The notes under the pieces were generated by a model, which saw nothing but the letters and a program-made list of their open reading frames with translations, did no database searches and was not told the DNA's origin. A stretch of 64,000 nt of DNA from Flavivirga aquimarina (GTDB taxonomy: Bacteria > Bacteroidota > Bacteroidia > Flavobacteriales > Flavobacteriaceae). Position 1 is the stretch's first letter. Every line of letters begins with the position of its first letter. Shown piece after piece: positions 9,213 through 18,248 of this stretch. The stretch is taken from positions 1-64,000 of the forward strand of contig NZ_JAUOEK010000056.1 in NCBI RefSeq assembly GCF_030540835.1. The letters run 5' to 3'. The position numbers and the translations under genes were made by a program.

Positions 9213-10250
9213 TTATTTCGCTTGCAAAACCAAATCATCAACATTAATTAATCGTTTTTCTTTAAAAGATAAGGTTAGCGCATTTGCTACTAAAGTTGCT
9301 TTGGTAGCGTTTTGCATGGTTAATGCGGGTTGTTTTCCTTCTAAAACGCAGTCTACAAAATCTTGGATCTGTACTAAAAAGGCGCCTTTAAAACGTTCGA
9401 AAAAAGTCTCTAAGCACTCATAACGAACACCATGTACATCTGCTATTTCCAGCATATTTTTACGCGGTGGATCTCCCACTTTTAAATTACCTTCGGTTGC
9501 CATTATCTCTGTAAATGTATTGTGACCAAAAGGAGACACTCTAGAGGCTGCGATTACAGCTGTTGTTCCATTTTCTAATTCACACATAGCAAAAACATTG
9601 TCGGCATCTCCTGCTTCACCAAATTCCTTAAATCGATAGGCACCACCCAACGACCATACTTTTTTAATATCGCTACCTAAAAACCAATGTGCAAGGTCTA
9701 TATCATGAACACTAAAATCATGAAACATACCGCCACTAGCTGTACAATATTCTATTTGAAAAGGCGCAAAAACATCTTTATCTACAGTTTGTGAGCGTAC
9801 AAAGAATGGACTGCCCACCAAACCTTCATCTAATTTTGTTTTTGCATCTGCATAACTCGGATCATACCTACGCACAAAACCTAACATTGTAATTTGATCT
9901 GGGTATTTTTCTACCACTTTCTCAACCTTATAACAGTCTTCAATATTAATGGCCAAAGGTTTTTCACAAAACACATGAAAACCTGCCTCAACAGCCATAA
10001 TTATTTGGTCTGCATGTTGATCTGTAGAAGTAATAATCGCTACAGCATCTATTTCTTTATTGGTTAACATGTCCTCGTAAGAACTATACAAGTTCTTAAC
10101 ACCACAAGTATCTCTTGCAAAATCTAATTCTTCCTGAACTAAACTACAAGCTGCAATAAGGTTTGCGTTATGTACTAAGTATGCTATGTTATTAGCATAT
10201 TCTTTACCAAGTCTTCCTAGGCCTACTATGCCTATATTTAATTTTATCAT
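9213..10250 (-). CDS. Gfo/Idh/MocA family oxidoreductase, third inositol-dehydrogenase-like enzyme
   Basis: A 345-residue oxidoreductase with Rossmann motif GLGRLG (10-15), EKP at 96-98 and the GGMFHDFSVHDIDL segment carrying the catalytic Asp/His. It resembles the 6323-7339 protein more than iolG: both share a GRLG...NIAY N-terminus and a C-terminal FxxRFKxA helix. The two are therefore probably paralogues with different cyclitol substrates. It sits 10 bases downstream of iolB and 35 bases upstream of the dioxygenase. An inositol or inosose substrate is likely from context but unproven. Confidence 0.82.
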   Translation of the reverse strand: MIKLNIGIVGLGRLGKEYANNIAYLVHNANLIAACSLVQEELDFARDTCGVKNLYSSYEDMLTNKEIDAVAIITSTDQHADQIIMAVEAGFHVFCEKPLAINIEDCYKVEKVVEKYPDQITMLGFVRRYDPSYADAKTKLDEGLVGSPFFVRSQTVDKDVFAPFQIEYCTASGGMFHDFSVHDIDLAHWFLGSDIKKVWSLGGAYRFKEFGEAGDADNVFAMCELENGTTAVIAASRVSPFGHNTFTEIMATEGNLKVGDPPRKNMLEIADVHGVRYECLETFFERFKGAFLVQIQDFVDCVLEGKQPALTMQNATKATLVANALTLSFKEKRLINVDDLVLQAK

Positions 10251-10259
10251 TTGTTATAT

Positions 10260-11111
10260 CTATTTAAAATGGCTTATCATATCTTTTATTCCCGGAATTG
10301 TTTCTAATTGATAGGCGTGATCGGGATGAAAATATTGTATTAATGAACGATGGGTTTCTCCAACAATAATTGTGAAATAATACATTTCGTAACCAGGTGC
10401 AGCTACTGATGGGTGGTACCCTTTATCTATCATGATATTACTTTGATCTTTTACATGATAAACAGGCCCATAGCTATCGTCTTCTGGGTACATAAATTGT
10501 GCGCCAAAACCATGTGGCGGATTAAATCGAAACTGATATACTTCTTCAAATCTTGTTTCGACAGGGTGACGGTCTTCATCGTGTTTATGTGGCGGAAAAC
10601 CAGACCAGCCACCAGCACCTACCGTAAAAAGTTCGCTTACCAATAAGCGACCTGCTCTACCATTGGCATTCTGACCTAGAATATGAAAGATTTTACGATG
10701 TGTTTTGGTGTCATCACTTCCGTACTGTACTTTATCCACTTCATTTTGATCTACATAAAATGGAGGATATTTTGTTTCTATTTTTCCTCCTGCTACATAG
10801 ATTTCAGCACCATTTTCAGAAACTGCAGTAAATTTTACTTCTGCTCCTTTACCAGCATAAACACCTTCTGGTTTACCTTCCCATAGCGATTTTCTTTTCC
10901 CTACGGTATTAAATGCTTCGCTATCTACAGTGACATCAATGGTGCCTTGTACAACAGACATCACACTTTCATGATTTTCTAATTGATAGCTATGCGATTC
11001 TCCTTTATTTAGCTTCACATGATTAAAATAAACTAAGGGAACAGATGTGTTATCTACATCTACTATAGGTTTATTTTTATTATCATATGGTTCTATATGA
11101 TGATTTATCAT
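10260..11111 (-). CDS. iolB: 5-deoxy-glucuronate isomerase
   Basis: A 283-residue bicupin of the KduI/IolB family. The second cupin carries the metal-binding pattern GGWSGFPPHKHDED followed by a glutamate in ETRFEEVYQF, and a late His in KGYHPSVAAPGYEMYY. IolB isomerises 5-deoxy-D-glucuronate to 2-deoxy-5-keto-D-gluconate. Length is typical. It is separated from iolE by only 3 bases, which fits a tightly coupled operon. Confidence 0.92.
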   Translation of the reverse strand: MINHHIEPYDNKNKPIVDVDNTSVPLVYFNHVKLNKGESHSYQLENHESVMSVVQGTIDVTVDSEAFNTVGKRKSLWEGKPEGVYAGKGAEVKFTAVSENGAEIYVAGGKIETKYPPFYVDQNEVDKVQYGSDDTKTHRKIFHILGQNANGRAGRLLVSELFTVGAGGWSGFPPHKHDEDRHPVETRFEEVYQFRFNPPHGFGAQFMYPEDDSYGPVYHVKDQSNIMIDKGYHPSVAAPGYEMYYFTIIVGETHRSLIQYFHPDHAYQLETIPGIKDMISHFK

Positions 11112-11114
11112 ACT

Positions 11115-11999
11115 TTAAAATTTTAATTGATTCGTTAAAAACTCGTATCCTTTTTTAGAATATTCATATGGATTAGCAACAGAAGGGTCTTGCTCAGCTT
11201 CTACTACAAGCCAACCTTCGTAATTGCTTTTATGTACTATATCTGCCAAGGCATACATATCTAAATCTCCATCACCTGGTACTGTATATATACCTAATTT
11301 AACAGCTTTTAAAAAGCTGAGGTCATCTTTACGAACGCGCTCTCTTACGCTATGCCTAACATCTTTAAAGTGAATATGAGACGTCCTGGAAATATATTTT
11401 TGTAGCATTGCTACTGGATCTTCACCAGCAAAATAAAAATGGCCACAATCATAATTTAGTGTCACGTATTTATCGTCCGTTTCATTAAGCAATCTATCTG
11501 CTTCACTTTGGGTTTCAACCATTGTTGCCATATGATGATGGTACGCTAATTTTATTCCATATTCTTCTAATGAAATACGCCCTAATTCATTCAAGCCTGA
11601 TGTTAGTTTTTTCCAGTCTTCTTTACTGGCTTCTTTTCTATAAGAAAGTGGCGTGTGATATTGTCCGTGTAATGTGTTTCCACATTCTGCACCTCCAACT
11701 ACTTTTGCGTTGAAGTAATTAAGAAAATCGATATGATTGATAAAATTTTCTTTTACTTCTTGAAATGGTTTTGTTGAGAATTCATAACTAAACCATTGAT
11801 TGCAAATTGTAATCCCACGAATATCTAACATGTGTTTTAACAATTGTTTGTCGTGCACGGGATATTTTGTGCCAACTTCACAACCCGCGTAACCTGCTAA
11901 AGCCATTTCGCTTATGCACTGTTCGAAAGTGATTTCACCACCTAGTTCGGGCATGTCATCATTGGTCCACCCTATAGGAGCTATTCCAAGTTTTATCAT
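11115..11999 (-). CDS. iolE: Inosose dehydratase
   Basis: A 294-residue TIM-barrel protein of the xylose-isomerase-like superfamily. IolE features visible are the N-terminus IKLGIAPIGWTNDDMPELGG, YHHHMATMVE in the middle, NYDCGHFYFAGEDP and HIHFKDVR, the last contributing metal ligands. It dehydrates 2-keto-myo-inositol to the trihydroxycyclohexanedione used by IolD. I chose the ATG at 11999. A longer frame from 12044 adds 15 residues that overlap the aldolase gene and lack family similarity. With this start the two genes are separated by 16 bases. Confidence 0.92.
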   Translation of the reverse strand: MIKLGIAPIGWTNDDMPELGGEITFEQCISEMALAGYAGCEVGTKYPVHDKQLLKHMLDIRGITICNQWFSYEFSTKPFQEVKENFINHIDFLNYFNAKVVGGAECGNTLHGQYHTPLSYRKEASKEDWKKLTSGLNELGRISLEEYGIKLAYHHHMATMVETQSEADRLLNETDDKYVTLNYDCGHFYFAGEDPVAMLQKYISRTSHIHFKDVRHSVRERVRKDDLSFLKAVKLGIYTVPGDGDLDMYALADIVHKSNYEGWLVVEAEQDPSVANPYEYSKKGYEFLTNQLKF

Positions 12000-12015
12000 T
12001 TTAATTTTATTATGT

Positions 12016-12954
12016 TTATTTATATAAATGTGCCTTTCCGGCATTACCTAGCAATTCGAATTTTTTAGCGAGAAGCACTTCTAGCTCCTCCATATATTGT
12101 TTTCCAGGGATTAAATGATCCCATTCACCGTTATGATCGCGAAAGTATTCCCGAAAAACTCGGGTCCATAGCAATCGTAAATCTGTAGCAATGTTGAGTT
12201 TACAGACACCATGCGTGATTGCTTTTTTTATTTCTGCTTCTGTTATACCTTTTGCATTGTCTTGAAGACCGCCTCCTGCTGCATTAATCCGAGAAACTTC
12301 GTTCTGATCAATGGTGGATGCTCCATGCAATACAATTGGAAAGTTTGGAACTCTTCGCTGAATGTCTTCCAGTAAATCAAAACGCAAACCTCTACCGCCT
12401 GAAAACTTGTAAACTCCGTGACTTGTTCCCACAGCCACTGCTAAGCAATCGCAATGGGTTTGTTTAACAAAATATTCTACCTCTGCTGGGTCTGTATATA
12501 GTGCATTTTCATCATTAATATCAATATCATCCTCTTTCCCGCTTAGCACCCCTAATTCTGCTTCAACAGAAATATTTTTTGAATGTGCTAATGAGACAAT
12601 TGCTTTTGTACGTTCGATGTTTTTCTCTAATGTATCGTGTGAAGCATCAATCATTACCGAGGTATATTCATTGCTATTTATGGCGTCGTAAATATGCGCT
12701 TCATAACCATGATCTACATGTACTGCATAAACAACATCAGGATAGAGTTGTGCTGCGGCATTGATATAACTTAATAACATTAGAGGATGCGCATATTCTC
12801 GTGCTGCTGGCGTGGTTTGCACGATAATAGGCGCTTCCATTTTCTGTGCTGTCGCAAATAAACCATGTACTTGCTCTGGGTTTGAGATGTTTATTGCAGG
12901 AATACAAAAGCTGCCATAAGCCTTTTCAAATAATTTGTTTGCGTTAACTTTCAT
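12016..12954 (-). CDS. iolJ: Class II fructose-bisphosphate aldolase-like, probable 2-deoxy-5-keto-gluconate-6-phosphate aldolase
   Basis: A 312-residue zinc-dependent class II aldolase. The catalytic/zinc motif HVDHG (79-83), EAELG (131-135), GTSHG (176-180) and HGAS (210-213) are all present, and NIATDLR near residue 255 binds phosphate in the family. As first gene of the inositol operon it should cleave the IolC product into dihydroxyacetone phosphate and malonate semialdehyde, the role of IolJ in Bacillus. A predicted promoter and operator lie 37-80 bases upstream. A glycolytic aldolase role cannot be excluded from sequence alone. Confidence 0.85.
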   Translation of the reverse strand: MKVNANKLFEKAYGSFCIPAINISNPEQVHGLFATAQKMEAPIIVQTTPAAREYAHPLMLLSYINAAAQLYPDVVYAVHVDHGYEAHIYDAINSNEYTSVMIDASHDTLEKNIERTKAIVSLAHSKNISVEAELGVLSGKEDDIDINDENALYTDPAEVEYFVKQTHCDCLAVAVGTSHGVYKFSGGRGLRFDLLEDIQRRVPNFPIVLHGASTIDQNEVSRINAAGGGLQDNAKGITEAEIKKAITHGVCKLNIATDLRLLWTRVFREYFRDHNGEWDHLIPGKQYMEELEVLLAKKFELLGNAGKAHLYK

Positions 12955-12990
12955 TTACAATATGTGCGTTTAAATACTTTTAATTAGTTC

Positions 12991-13004
12991 CGTGTTCGAA
13001 CACG
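12991..13004. promoter_or_regulatory. Operator-like palindrome upstream of the inositol operon
   Basis: The sequence CGTGTTCGAACACG is a perfect 14-base palindrome. A 12-base core copy (GTGTTCGAACAC) lies upstream of the TonB receptor, and a weaker copy precedes the LacI gene. It directly abuts the predicted -7 element of the minus-strand promoter, where bound repressor would block transcription. Palindromes with a central CG are typical LacI-family operators. Binding by the LacI protein at 16535-17577 is inference. Confidence 0.75.
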
Positions 13005-13032
13005 AATATATAGATATTAAATATATTCCCAA
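13003..13032 (-). promoter_or_regulatory. Predicted promoter of the inositol operon
   Basis: Reading the minus strand, TTG (13030-13032) is followed by 19 bases and then TATATTCG (13003-13010). This fits the Bacteroidota promoter pattern TTG-N17-23-TAnnTTTG with one mismatch. The receptor promoter has the same spacing and the same TTCG ending. The -7 end overlaps the palindromic operator. The aldolase gene starts about 48 bases downstream. Confidence 0.65.
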
Positions 13033-13087
13033 AGAAAAAGGATCAATACATGTTATTAATATGCTAAAAAAGTTATGTCGTTTTTTA

Positions 13088-16000
13088 TTAGAATTCATAT
13101 TTCAACCCAAATTGCATTCTAAATTGATCACCGCCAGTATTATATCTACCTGCAATCGGATTTACAGAATAAACACCATCAGATTCATTAAATAAGTTGG
13201 TATTGCTAACTACATCAAATGATCCGTCTTTATAGTCGAATAGGTTTAGTACATTGAAAATGTCCATTCTCAGGCTTATTTTATGCTTTTCGGCAAAAGT
13301 GAAGCTTTTAATCAAACTCATATTCGTAGTATATGCCCATGGTTGTATACCTCCGTTGAAGTCTGCAAATTCACCTCTGTGTTTGTTTATGTATTCTCTA
13401 AACTCTGGACTTGTAGACGCCAATAATAAATTGAACCCTTCGTAAGGATTATACAATGTGCTTGTATTTGGGTTAACTAATTCTGTGCTTTCAACCTCTG
13501 CCTCAGTAGGAATATATGCTAGATTTAAACCTCCTATAACATTTCCATTAGCGTTAGGGGCTGTTGTTGCAGAAAACCTACCAAATTGGCCTGCCACCAA
13601 TGAACCACTTAATGTAAACCCATGTATTTCTGGAGTCACAAAGCTAAAGACTAATTTATTTGGAATAGAGTTCCCATCGTGCCAATTTTGAGCTTCTGTA
13701 GGGTAACTATTATAAGCATAACTTATAGGTTTACCGTCTTCTATACCACCACCAGCATTATAATAAGAGAATCCTTTTGATGCTGATTTTGTGTATGATA
13801 CACTTACATTACCACCTTTTGGTAACCTTGCATAGGCTTCGAGTGAAGCTGCAAAAAATGTAGCTTTCCAATCTGAATTCTGAAATACATGTATATTTCC
13901 GAAATTAGGAGACGCCCCATTTGTATATGCAACTCTGCCATCTAAAGGGTTAATACCGTTTTCTTGAAGGTTTATGTTGTTGTAATAAGGTACGTTTTTA
14001 GTATTGTTATAGTACAAACTACCTCCTAAGCGAAACCAATTATTAAAAAAACGATGGTAACTTACATTAGCCTTAAATGTTACTGGCATATCAAAATCTG
14101 GGTCTAATATCACCACGTCGGGGGCAATATCATCAAAATCAACTCCTGTAGCTGCTGCATATTCTTCGGCAGTTATCTGGCTATCTAAATCGCTAAAACC
14201 TCCGTTATTAACATAATTCTGATGAATAGCTGCTAATGCCGTTGGGTCGGTCGTACTAACTGTAGTGAAACGTGAGCCGCTGTTCGCTAAAGTAGAGGTA
14301 TAAGGTTGTGTTGTGAACTGAGATGCAAAGAAACCCATCCCAAATTTAAAAATTTCTTTTCCTTCACCTTTTCTATCCCATGTAATACTAACTCGAGGTT
14401 GAATATTATTAAAATCTCTTAATTCACTATTATTTACAATATTTTCACCTCTAAAAACAATGCTATTTAAATTTGGATTGGTAGGGTCAATTTTTGGATT
14501 AAAAATAGTTCCATCCCAACGAATTCCTACTTTTAGCTCTAAGTCATCTGTTAAATCGTATTCTCCTTGTGCAAACAATGCTAATTCAGAAGCCGTGTAT
14601 TTTAATCGACCATCATCATTTGGATCATTAGCAAACTTTTTGTTAAAGAAAAATGGTGTTCCGTTTTGTAAATCTTCAAGCGTGTCATACCTAAAGCTGG
14701 ATGCTATATTATGAGGTATGTTTTCATCTGACATTGTAATTAAAATGTCTGTTCCAAATGTATAGGTATCATTTCCTATTTGTTTGGTAAGTACATCAAT
14801 GAATTGAAAGCTATCAAAATAAACTTGTTCAGGAACCCAAGTAGCTAATCCTGATCCAACTCTAAATTGAGGGCCATTATTTATTGATCCAACAGAAATT
14901 CTAGGAGTACGTGTTACACCAGGGGCTAATTCGTTTACTCTTTCTCCTCTGGAATAAGACACTCTTAGATCATTTGAACCTGATTTAAGTCGCGTCTTTA
15001 AACTCGCGATGACTTTTTTATCTTTAGTTAGAAATGGATACCCTCTTGAGAATAAGGTTACATTATCGAAACCATCAGATCCTGCTTGAAAGCCTTCTGT
15101 GTAATCTAAATCGTTATATCGTAATGATAAATTATTATTATCATTGATATTCCAATCCATTCTTAAAAATATATTTTTTGTGACTTTTTCCTCACCTAGT
15201 TCTCCTATTTGAGTGGATAAATCATTATTTTCTAAGACTCCTAAATTTACAAGTTCGTCTACATAATTCTGAACATCACTTTCAACAAAAGGGTAGGTTT
15301 GACCTGAATTAAAATTAATAAACCCAGCAGAGTTACTACCTGCTCCCACGGGACTTTCTTGTGTAAATTGATCGTAAACAGCAATAAAGCTGAGTTTGTC
15401 TTTAATAATTGGTCCAGAGACTCTAGCTCCGAATTGATTATTATTAAAATCCACCAATTTAGAACTGCCATCAAAATTTTTATCTCCACTTAAACTACCA
15501 CCGGAACCATAGTACCATACGGCACCACTCCAGTCATTTGAACCACTTTTTGTAACTGCTTTAATTGAACCACCAGAACCTCTAGGTCCAGATACATCAT
15601 ATTCGTTAGTTACAATTTCAAATTCTCGTATGGCCTCTAATGATATTGAAAATGCAGGACCATCAACTGTTCCTCCAAAAACATTACGCCTATTATTCAC
15701 CCCATCCAGGGTTATTCCTGTACTACCACCATTGGAACCAGCTACGCTAATTCCACCAAAAGAACTCCCTTCATTAAGCCCTATATTAGGGGTTGATAGG
15801 GGAGATAGATTTGCCAAATCTTCGTAGTTTCTGGTTGTAGTTGGAATTTTTTCCAGTGTTTTGCCAACTACAGAAAGAGCAGACCCTAATCGGTCGCTAT
15901 TTTGAAAACCAGACACATCGGCGGTTATCACCAATTCATCCAATGCTTCTCCTGCAGTCATATTAAAAGGTAACTTTAACTTATTACCTAAATTAAGTTG

Positions 16001-16309
16001 GTATCCTTTTTTTGTAATGGTTTGATAACCTACATAACTAACAGTAATAGTGTAGGGACCACCTAGTTGAAGGTCTCGTATTACAAAATTACCATCAAAA
16101 TCTGTTATAGCTCCTGCCTTAAAGCCTGTTGCGTTATTCACTACAATGATGTTTGCTCCTGTAATGGGTGCGTTGTCCTGAAGGTCTTTTACTGTTCCTG
16201 AGATTTCTGCTTCGTTTTGAGCGAAGGCAGTAGCGCTGCTTCCTAGTAATAATGCGATAAAAGCCAATTTCCTTATTGACGTTTTTATCAAGATTAGTTT
16301 GTTTTTCAT
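13088..16309 (-). CDS. TonB-dependent outer-membrane receptor with carboxypeptidase-regulatory-like N-terminal domain
   Basis: A 1073-residue outer-membrane protein. The signal peptide ends near AFAQ (about residue 31). A beta-sandwich domain (EISGTVKDLQDNAPITGANI onward, to about 115) and a plug domain precede a large beta-barrel ending in QFGLKYEF with a C-terminal aromatic residue. The Oar-like layout differs from SusC, and no susD gene is adjacent. It should import a ligand using TonB energy. Context suggests an inositol derivative such as an inositol phosphate or glycoside. It has its own promoter and operator and lies 133 bases upstream of the catabolic operon. Confidence 0.87.
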   Translation of the reverse strand: MKNKLILIKTSIRKLAFIALLLGSSATAFAQNEAEISGTVKDLQDNAPITGANIIVVNNATGFKAGAITDFDGNFVIRDLQLGGPYTITVSYVGYQTITKKGYQLNLGNKLKLPFNMTAGEALDELVITADVSGFQNSDRLGSALSVVGKTLEKIPTTTRNYEDLANLSPLSTPNIGLNEGSSFGGISVAGSNGGSTGITLDGVNNRRNVFGGTVDGPAFSISLEAIREFEIVTNEYDVSGPRGSGGSIKAVTKSGSNDWSGAVWYYGSGGSLSGDKNFDGSSKLVDFNNNQFGARVSGPIIKDKLSFIAVYDQFTQESPVGAGSNSAGFINFNSGQTYPFVESDVQNYVDELVNLGVLENNDLSTQIGELGEEKVTKNIFLRMDWNINDNNNLSLRYNDLDYTEGFQAGSDGFDNVTLFSRGYPFLTKDKKVIASLKTRLKSGSNDLRVSYSRGERVNELAPGVTRTPRISVGSINNGPQFRVGSGLATWVPEQVYFDSFQFIDVLTKQIGNDTYTFGTDILITMSDENIPHNIASSFRYDTLEDLQNGTPFFFNKKFANDPNDDGRLKYTASELALFAQGEYDLTDDLELKVGIRWDGTIFNPKIDPTNPNLNSIVFRGENIVNNSELRDFNNIQPRVSITWDRKGEGKEIFKFGMGFFASQFTTQPYTSTLANSGSRFTTVSTTDPTALAAIHQNYVNNGGFSDLDSQITAEEYAAATGVDFDDIAPDVVILDPDFDMPVTFKANVSYHRFFNNWFRLGGSLYYNNTKNVPYYNNINLQENGINPLDGRVAYTNGASPNFGNIHVFQNSDWKATFFAASLEAYARLPKGGNVSVSYTKSASKGFSYYNAGGGIEDGKPISYAYNSYPTEAQNWHDGNSIPNKLVFSFVTPEIHGFTLSGSLVAGQFGRFSATTAPNANGNVIGGLNLAYIPTEAEVESTELVNPNTSTLYNPYEGFNLLLASTSPEFREYINKHRGEFADFNGGIQPWAYTTNMSLIKSFTFAEKHKISLRMDIFNVLNLFDYKDGSFDVVSNTNLFNESDGVYSVNPIAGRYNTGGDQFRMQFGLKYEF

Positions 16310-16325
16310 TTAGAGTGTTTGTATA

Positions 16326-16337
16326 GTGTTCGAACAC
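16326..16337. promoter_or_regulatory. Operator-like palindrome upstream of the TonB receptor
   Basis: GTGTTCGAACAC is a perfect 12-base palindrome identical to the core of the site at 12991-13004. It is 17 bases upstream of the receptor start codon and touches the predicted -7 element, in the same geometry as the other site. Repetition at two regulated starts supports a shared operator. Confidence 0.75.
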
Positions 16338-16366
16338 GAAGATAATATTTATTTTCAATTTACCAA
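16337..16366 (-). promoter_or_regulatory. Predicted promoter of the TonB receptor
   Basis: On the minus strand TTG (16364-16366) is followed by 19 bases and TATCTTCG (16337-16344). This is one mismatch from the Bacteroidota -7 consensus TAnnTTTG and has the same spacing as the inositol operon promoter. The palindromic operator begins at its last base. Confidence 0.65.
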
Positions 16367-16406
16367 AAAAATGTTGATAAAATATTAACAAATAGACAAA
16401 AATAGG

Positions 16407-16459
16407 TACTTTTGAATGAAAAAATCGTAATCTCATAAAGTTAAATAGTGTTCGATAAC
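16407..16459 (+). promoter_or_regulatory. Candidate promoter and degenerate operator of the LacI regulator
   Basis: TACTTTTG at 16407-16414 matches the -7 consensus TAnnTTTG, with TTA rather than TTG 19 bases upstream. GTGTTCGATAAC at 16448-16459 is a one-sided match to the operator palindrome (left half identical, right half changed at two positions). It lies downstream of the putative start of transcription. This would suit weaker autoregulation of the divergent regulator. The assignment rests on pattern only. Confidence 0.45.
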
Positions 16460-16534
16460 GTTTTTTTTAAAACTTGTGGAATTAATTGTTCTATAATTTT
16501 ATTTAATTTAGTAAATTGTAAAAAAATAATATAA

Positions 16535-17577
16535 TTGAAAACTATTAAGGATATTGCCAAACTAGCTAATATTTCTGCGGGAACGGTAGATAGAGTCCTT
16601 CATAACAGAGGTGGAGTTTCTGAAAAAACAAAGAAATTAGTTAATCAAATTATTAAAGATTCGGGGTTTGAGCCTAACCTGATTGGTAGAAATCTAAAAC
16701 TTAATAAGGAATATAATCTGGTAGTGCTTATTCCTTTTTCTAATGAGGATAGCCCTTTTTGGATATTTCCAAAGCAGGGAATAGAAAAAGCAATTAAAGA
16801 AGTTTCCCATTTTGGAGCTAAAGTGGATGTACGCTATTTCGATCAATACGATCCTAAATCCTTCGAAAAAGAACTTGTTGCTGTGTTGTCACTTGAAGGT
16901 GTTGATGGGCTTATAATTTCTCCACATTTTGTAAAAGAATCAATCAAACACAAAAACCTTTTCAAAAAGCTAAAAGTCCCTTATACTTTTATTAATACTG
17001 ATTTAGATGGGTTTAATAATGCTTCTTTTGTAGGTCAAGATTCGTTTAAAAGCGGTTATTTATCTGCTAAGCTTTTCGATATTTCTCAAACAAAAGAATC
17101 TACTATATTAATAATAACGGCTCTTCAAGAAATAGAAAATTACCATATATTAGATAGTAGAATTAAAGGTTTTAGAAAGTACTTTGAGGAAAAACCTTCT
17201 TCTCTCTTAAAAATTGAAACTTTAGAGATTGCAAAGTTTGGAGAAAACATTACTAAGGACTTGACTAAAAAGCTCATTACGAATAATGATATAAAAGGCA
17301 TATTTGTTCCATCTATAAAAATCAATATAGTTGCAGAATATTTAGACGAATTTGAAATAGAAATGGATACTGTTGTTGGTTATGATTTAACTATTGATAA
17401 TCTAAAATATTTAAAATCTGGAGTGATTACTTTTCTTATTGGTCAAGAGCCTTTTAACCAAGGCTACAATAGTGTAAAATTAATGTTCGACCATTTAGCA
17501 CATAATACTGATTTAAAAAGTAAATACATATCTCCGATACATGTTATTGTAAAGGAAAATTCAGAATACCACATTTA
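16535..17577 (+). CDS. LacI/GalR-family transcriptional regulator, probable inositol regulon repressor
   Basis: A 347-residue regulator. The N-terminal LacI helix-turn-helix is intact (KTIKDIAKLANISAGTVDRV, residues 2-21, then LHNRGGVSEKT). It is followed by a periplasmic-binding-protein-like effector domain with segments such as GLIISPHF and FVGQDSFKSGYLSAKL. The start is TTG at 16535: an in-frame stop lies immediately upstream, and the helix-turn-helix begins at residue 2, so no other start fits. It is transcribed divergently from the receptor and inositol operon, whose promoters carry the shared palindrome. Its effector, perhaps an inositol intermediate, is unknown. Confidence 0.87.
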
Positions 17578-17984
17578 ACAGTTTGCTATTTTCTTGAATT
17601 TGCGTCATAATTATCATTAGATGCACAAGGCTTGGCTTACAGTAGTAGATATAATTCTATAAATTCGACAGACAGAGATCGTTGGTTTTAATAATTTTTT
17701 AATCTATATAACCTTTCCGGTTGTATTTGTAATGTTTAGATTATCAGTGTTTTGATTTTGTGTTTTTTCATAAGCATGTGAATTTATATTATTATAACAG
17801 GTCTTGGAGCAAATTTTCATAGACACTCCTTTTCAACAAAATTCCCCTTATAGTACTTTCAACCTAATTTCTGCAATTCATCCATTCATTTGTCTCAATA
17901 TAGGGGTGAATATGTATAAAATCATACACCATGTGTTTTATTTTCTCTTTTTTTGTATAGTGCTATTAATTAAATACTTAACCT
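17578..17984. other. Intergenic region, nothing assigned
   Basis: An AT-rich stretch of about 400 bases between the regulator and a possible small lipoprotein gene. A short frame at 17804-18004 has biased, hydrophobic composition and no recognisable features. I see no convincing terminator, RNA gene or repeat. Confidence 0.5.
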
Positions 17985-18248
17985 ATGTTAAATATAAAAG
18001 CTGAAAATCATGTTAAAATTAAACATCAGTCAAGTATTTGTCTTTTAACAATTTCAGTATTTTTTACTTTTTCATGTTCAATAGAAAATAAGTTCGAGAA
18101 TTATAAATCTTTTGAGAACATATTTAATTTGGTTGAACAAACGAACCAAACTAATAAATTAGAAGATAATCATATTAGTACCAATGGTGATTCCAATGTA
18201 ATTAAAATAAATCAAGCTCTTAATAGTTGGACGGATGATAGAACCTAA
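17985..18248 (+). CDS. Possible small lipoprotein, unknown function
   Basis: An 87-residue frame with a lysine/histidine-containing N-terminus, a hydrophobic stretch (SSICLLTISVFFTFSC) and a plausible lipobox cysteine at about residue 31, followed by a polar, Asn-rich tail. The layout suits a lipoprotein, but the region before the hydrophobic core is longer than usual. No family is recognised. It stands alone in a gene-poor region next to a decayed IS element, so it could be a remnant. A 7-bp hairpin follows at 18300-18325. Confidence 0.4.
   Translation: MLNIKAENHVKIKHQSSICLLTISVFFTFSCSIENKFENYKSFENIFNLVEQTNQTNKLEDNHISTNGDSNVIKINQALNSWTDDRT

Noticed and set aside
12000-12044. Longer start for iolE, 15 residues upstream
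   Set aside because: The extension overlaps the aldolase gene and has no resemblance to IolE N-termini, which begin at the ATG at 11999.
17804-18004. A 66-codon plus-strand frame
   Set aside because: It starts with a TTG-like codon, has low-complexity hydrophobic composition, and overlaps the possible lipoprotein start.
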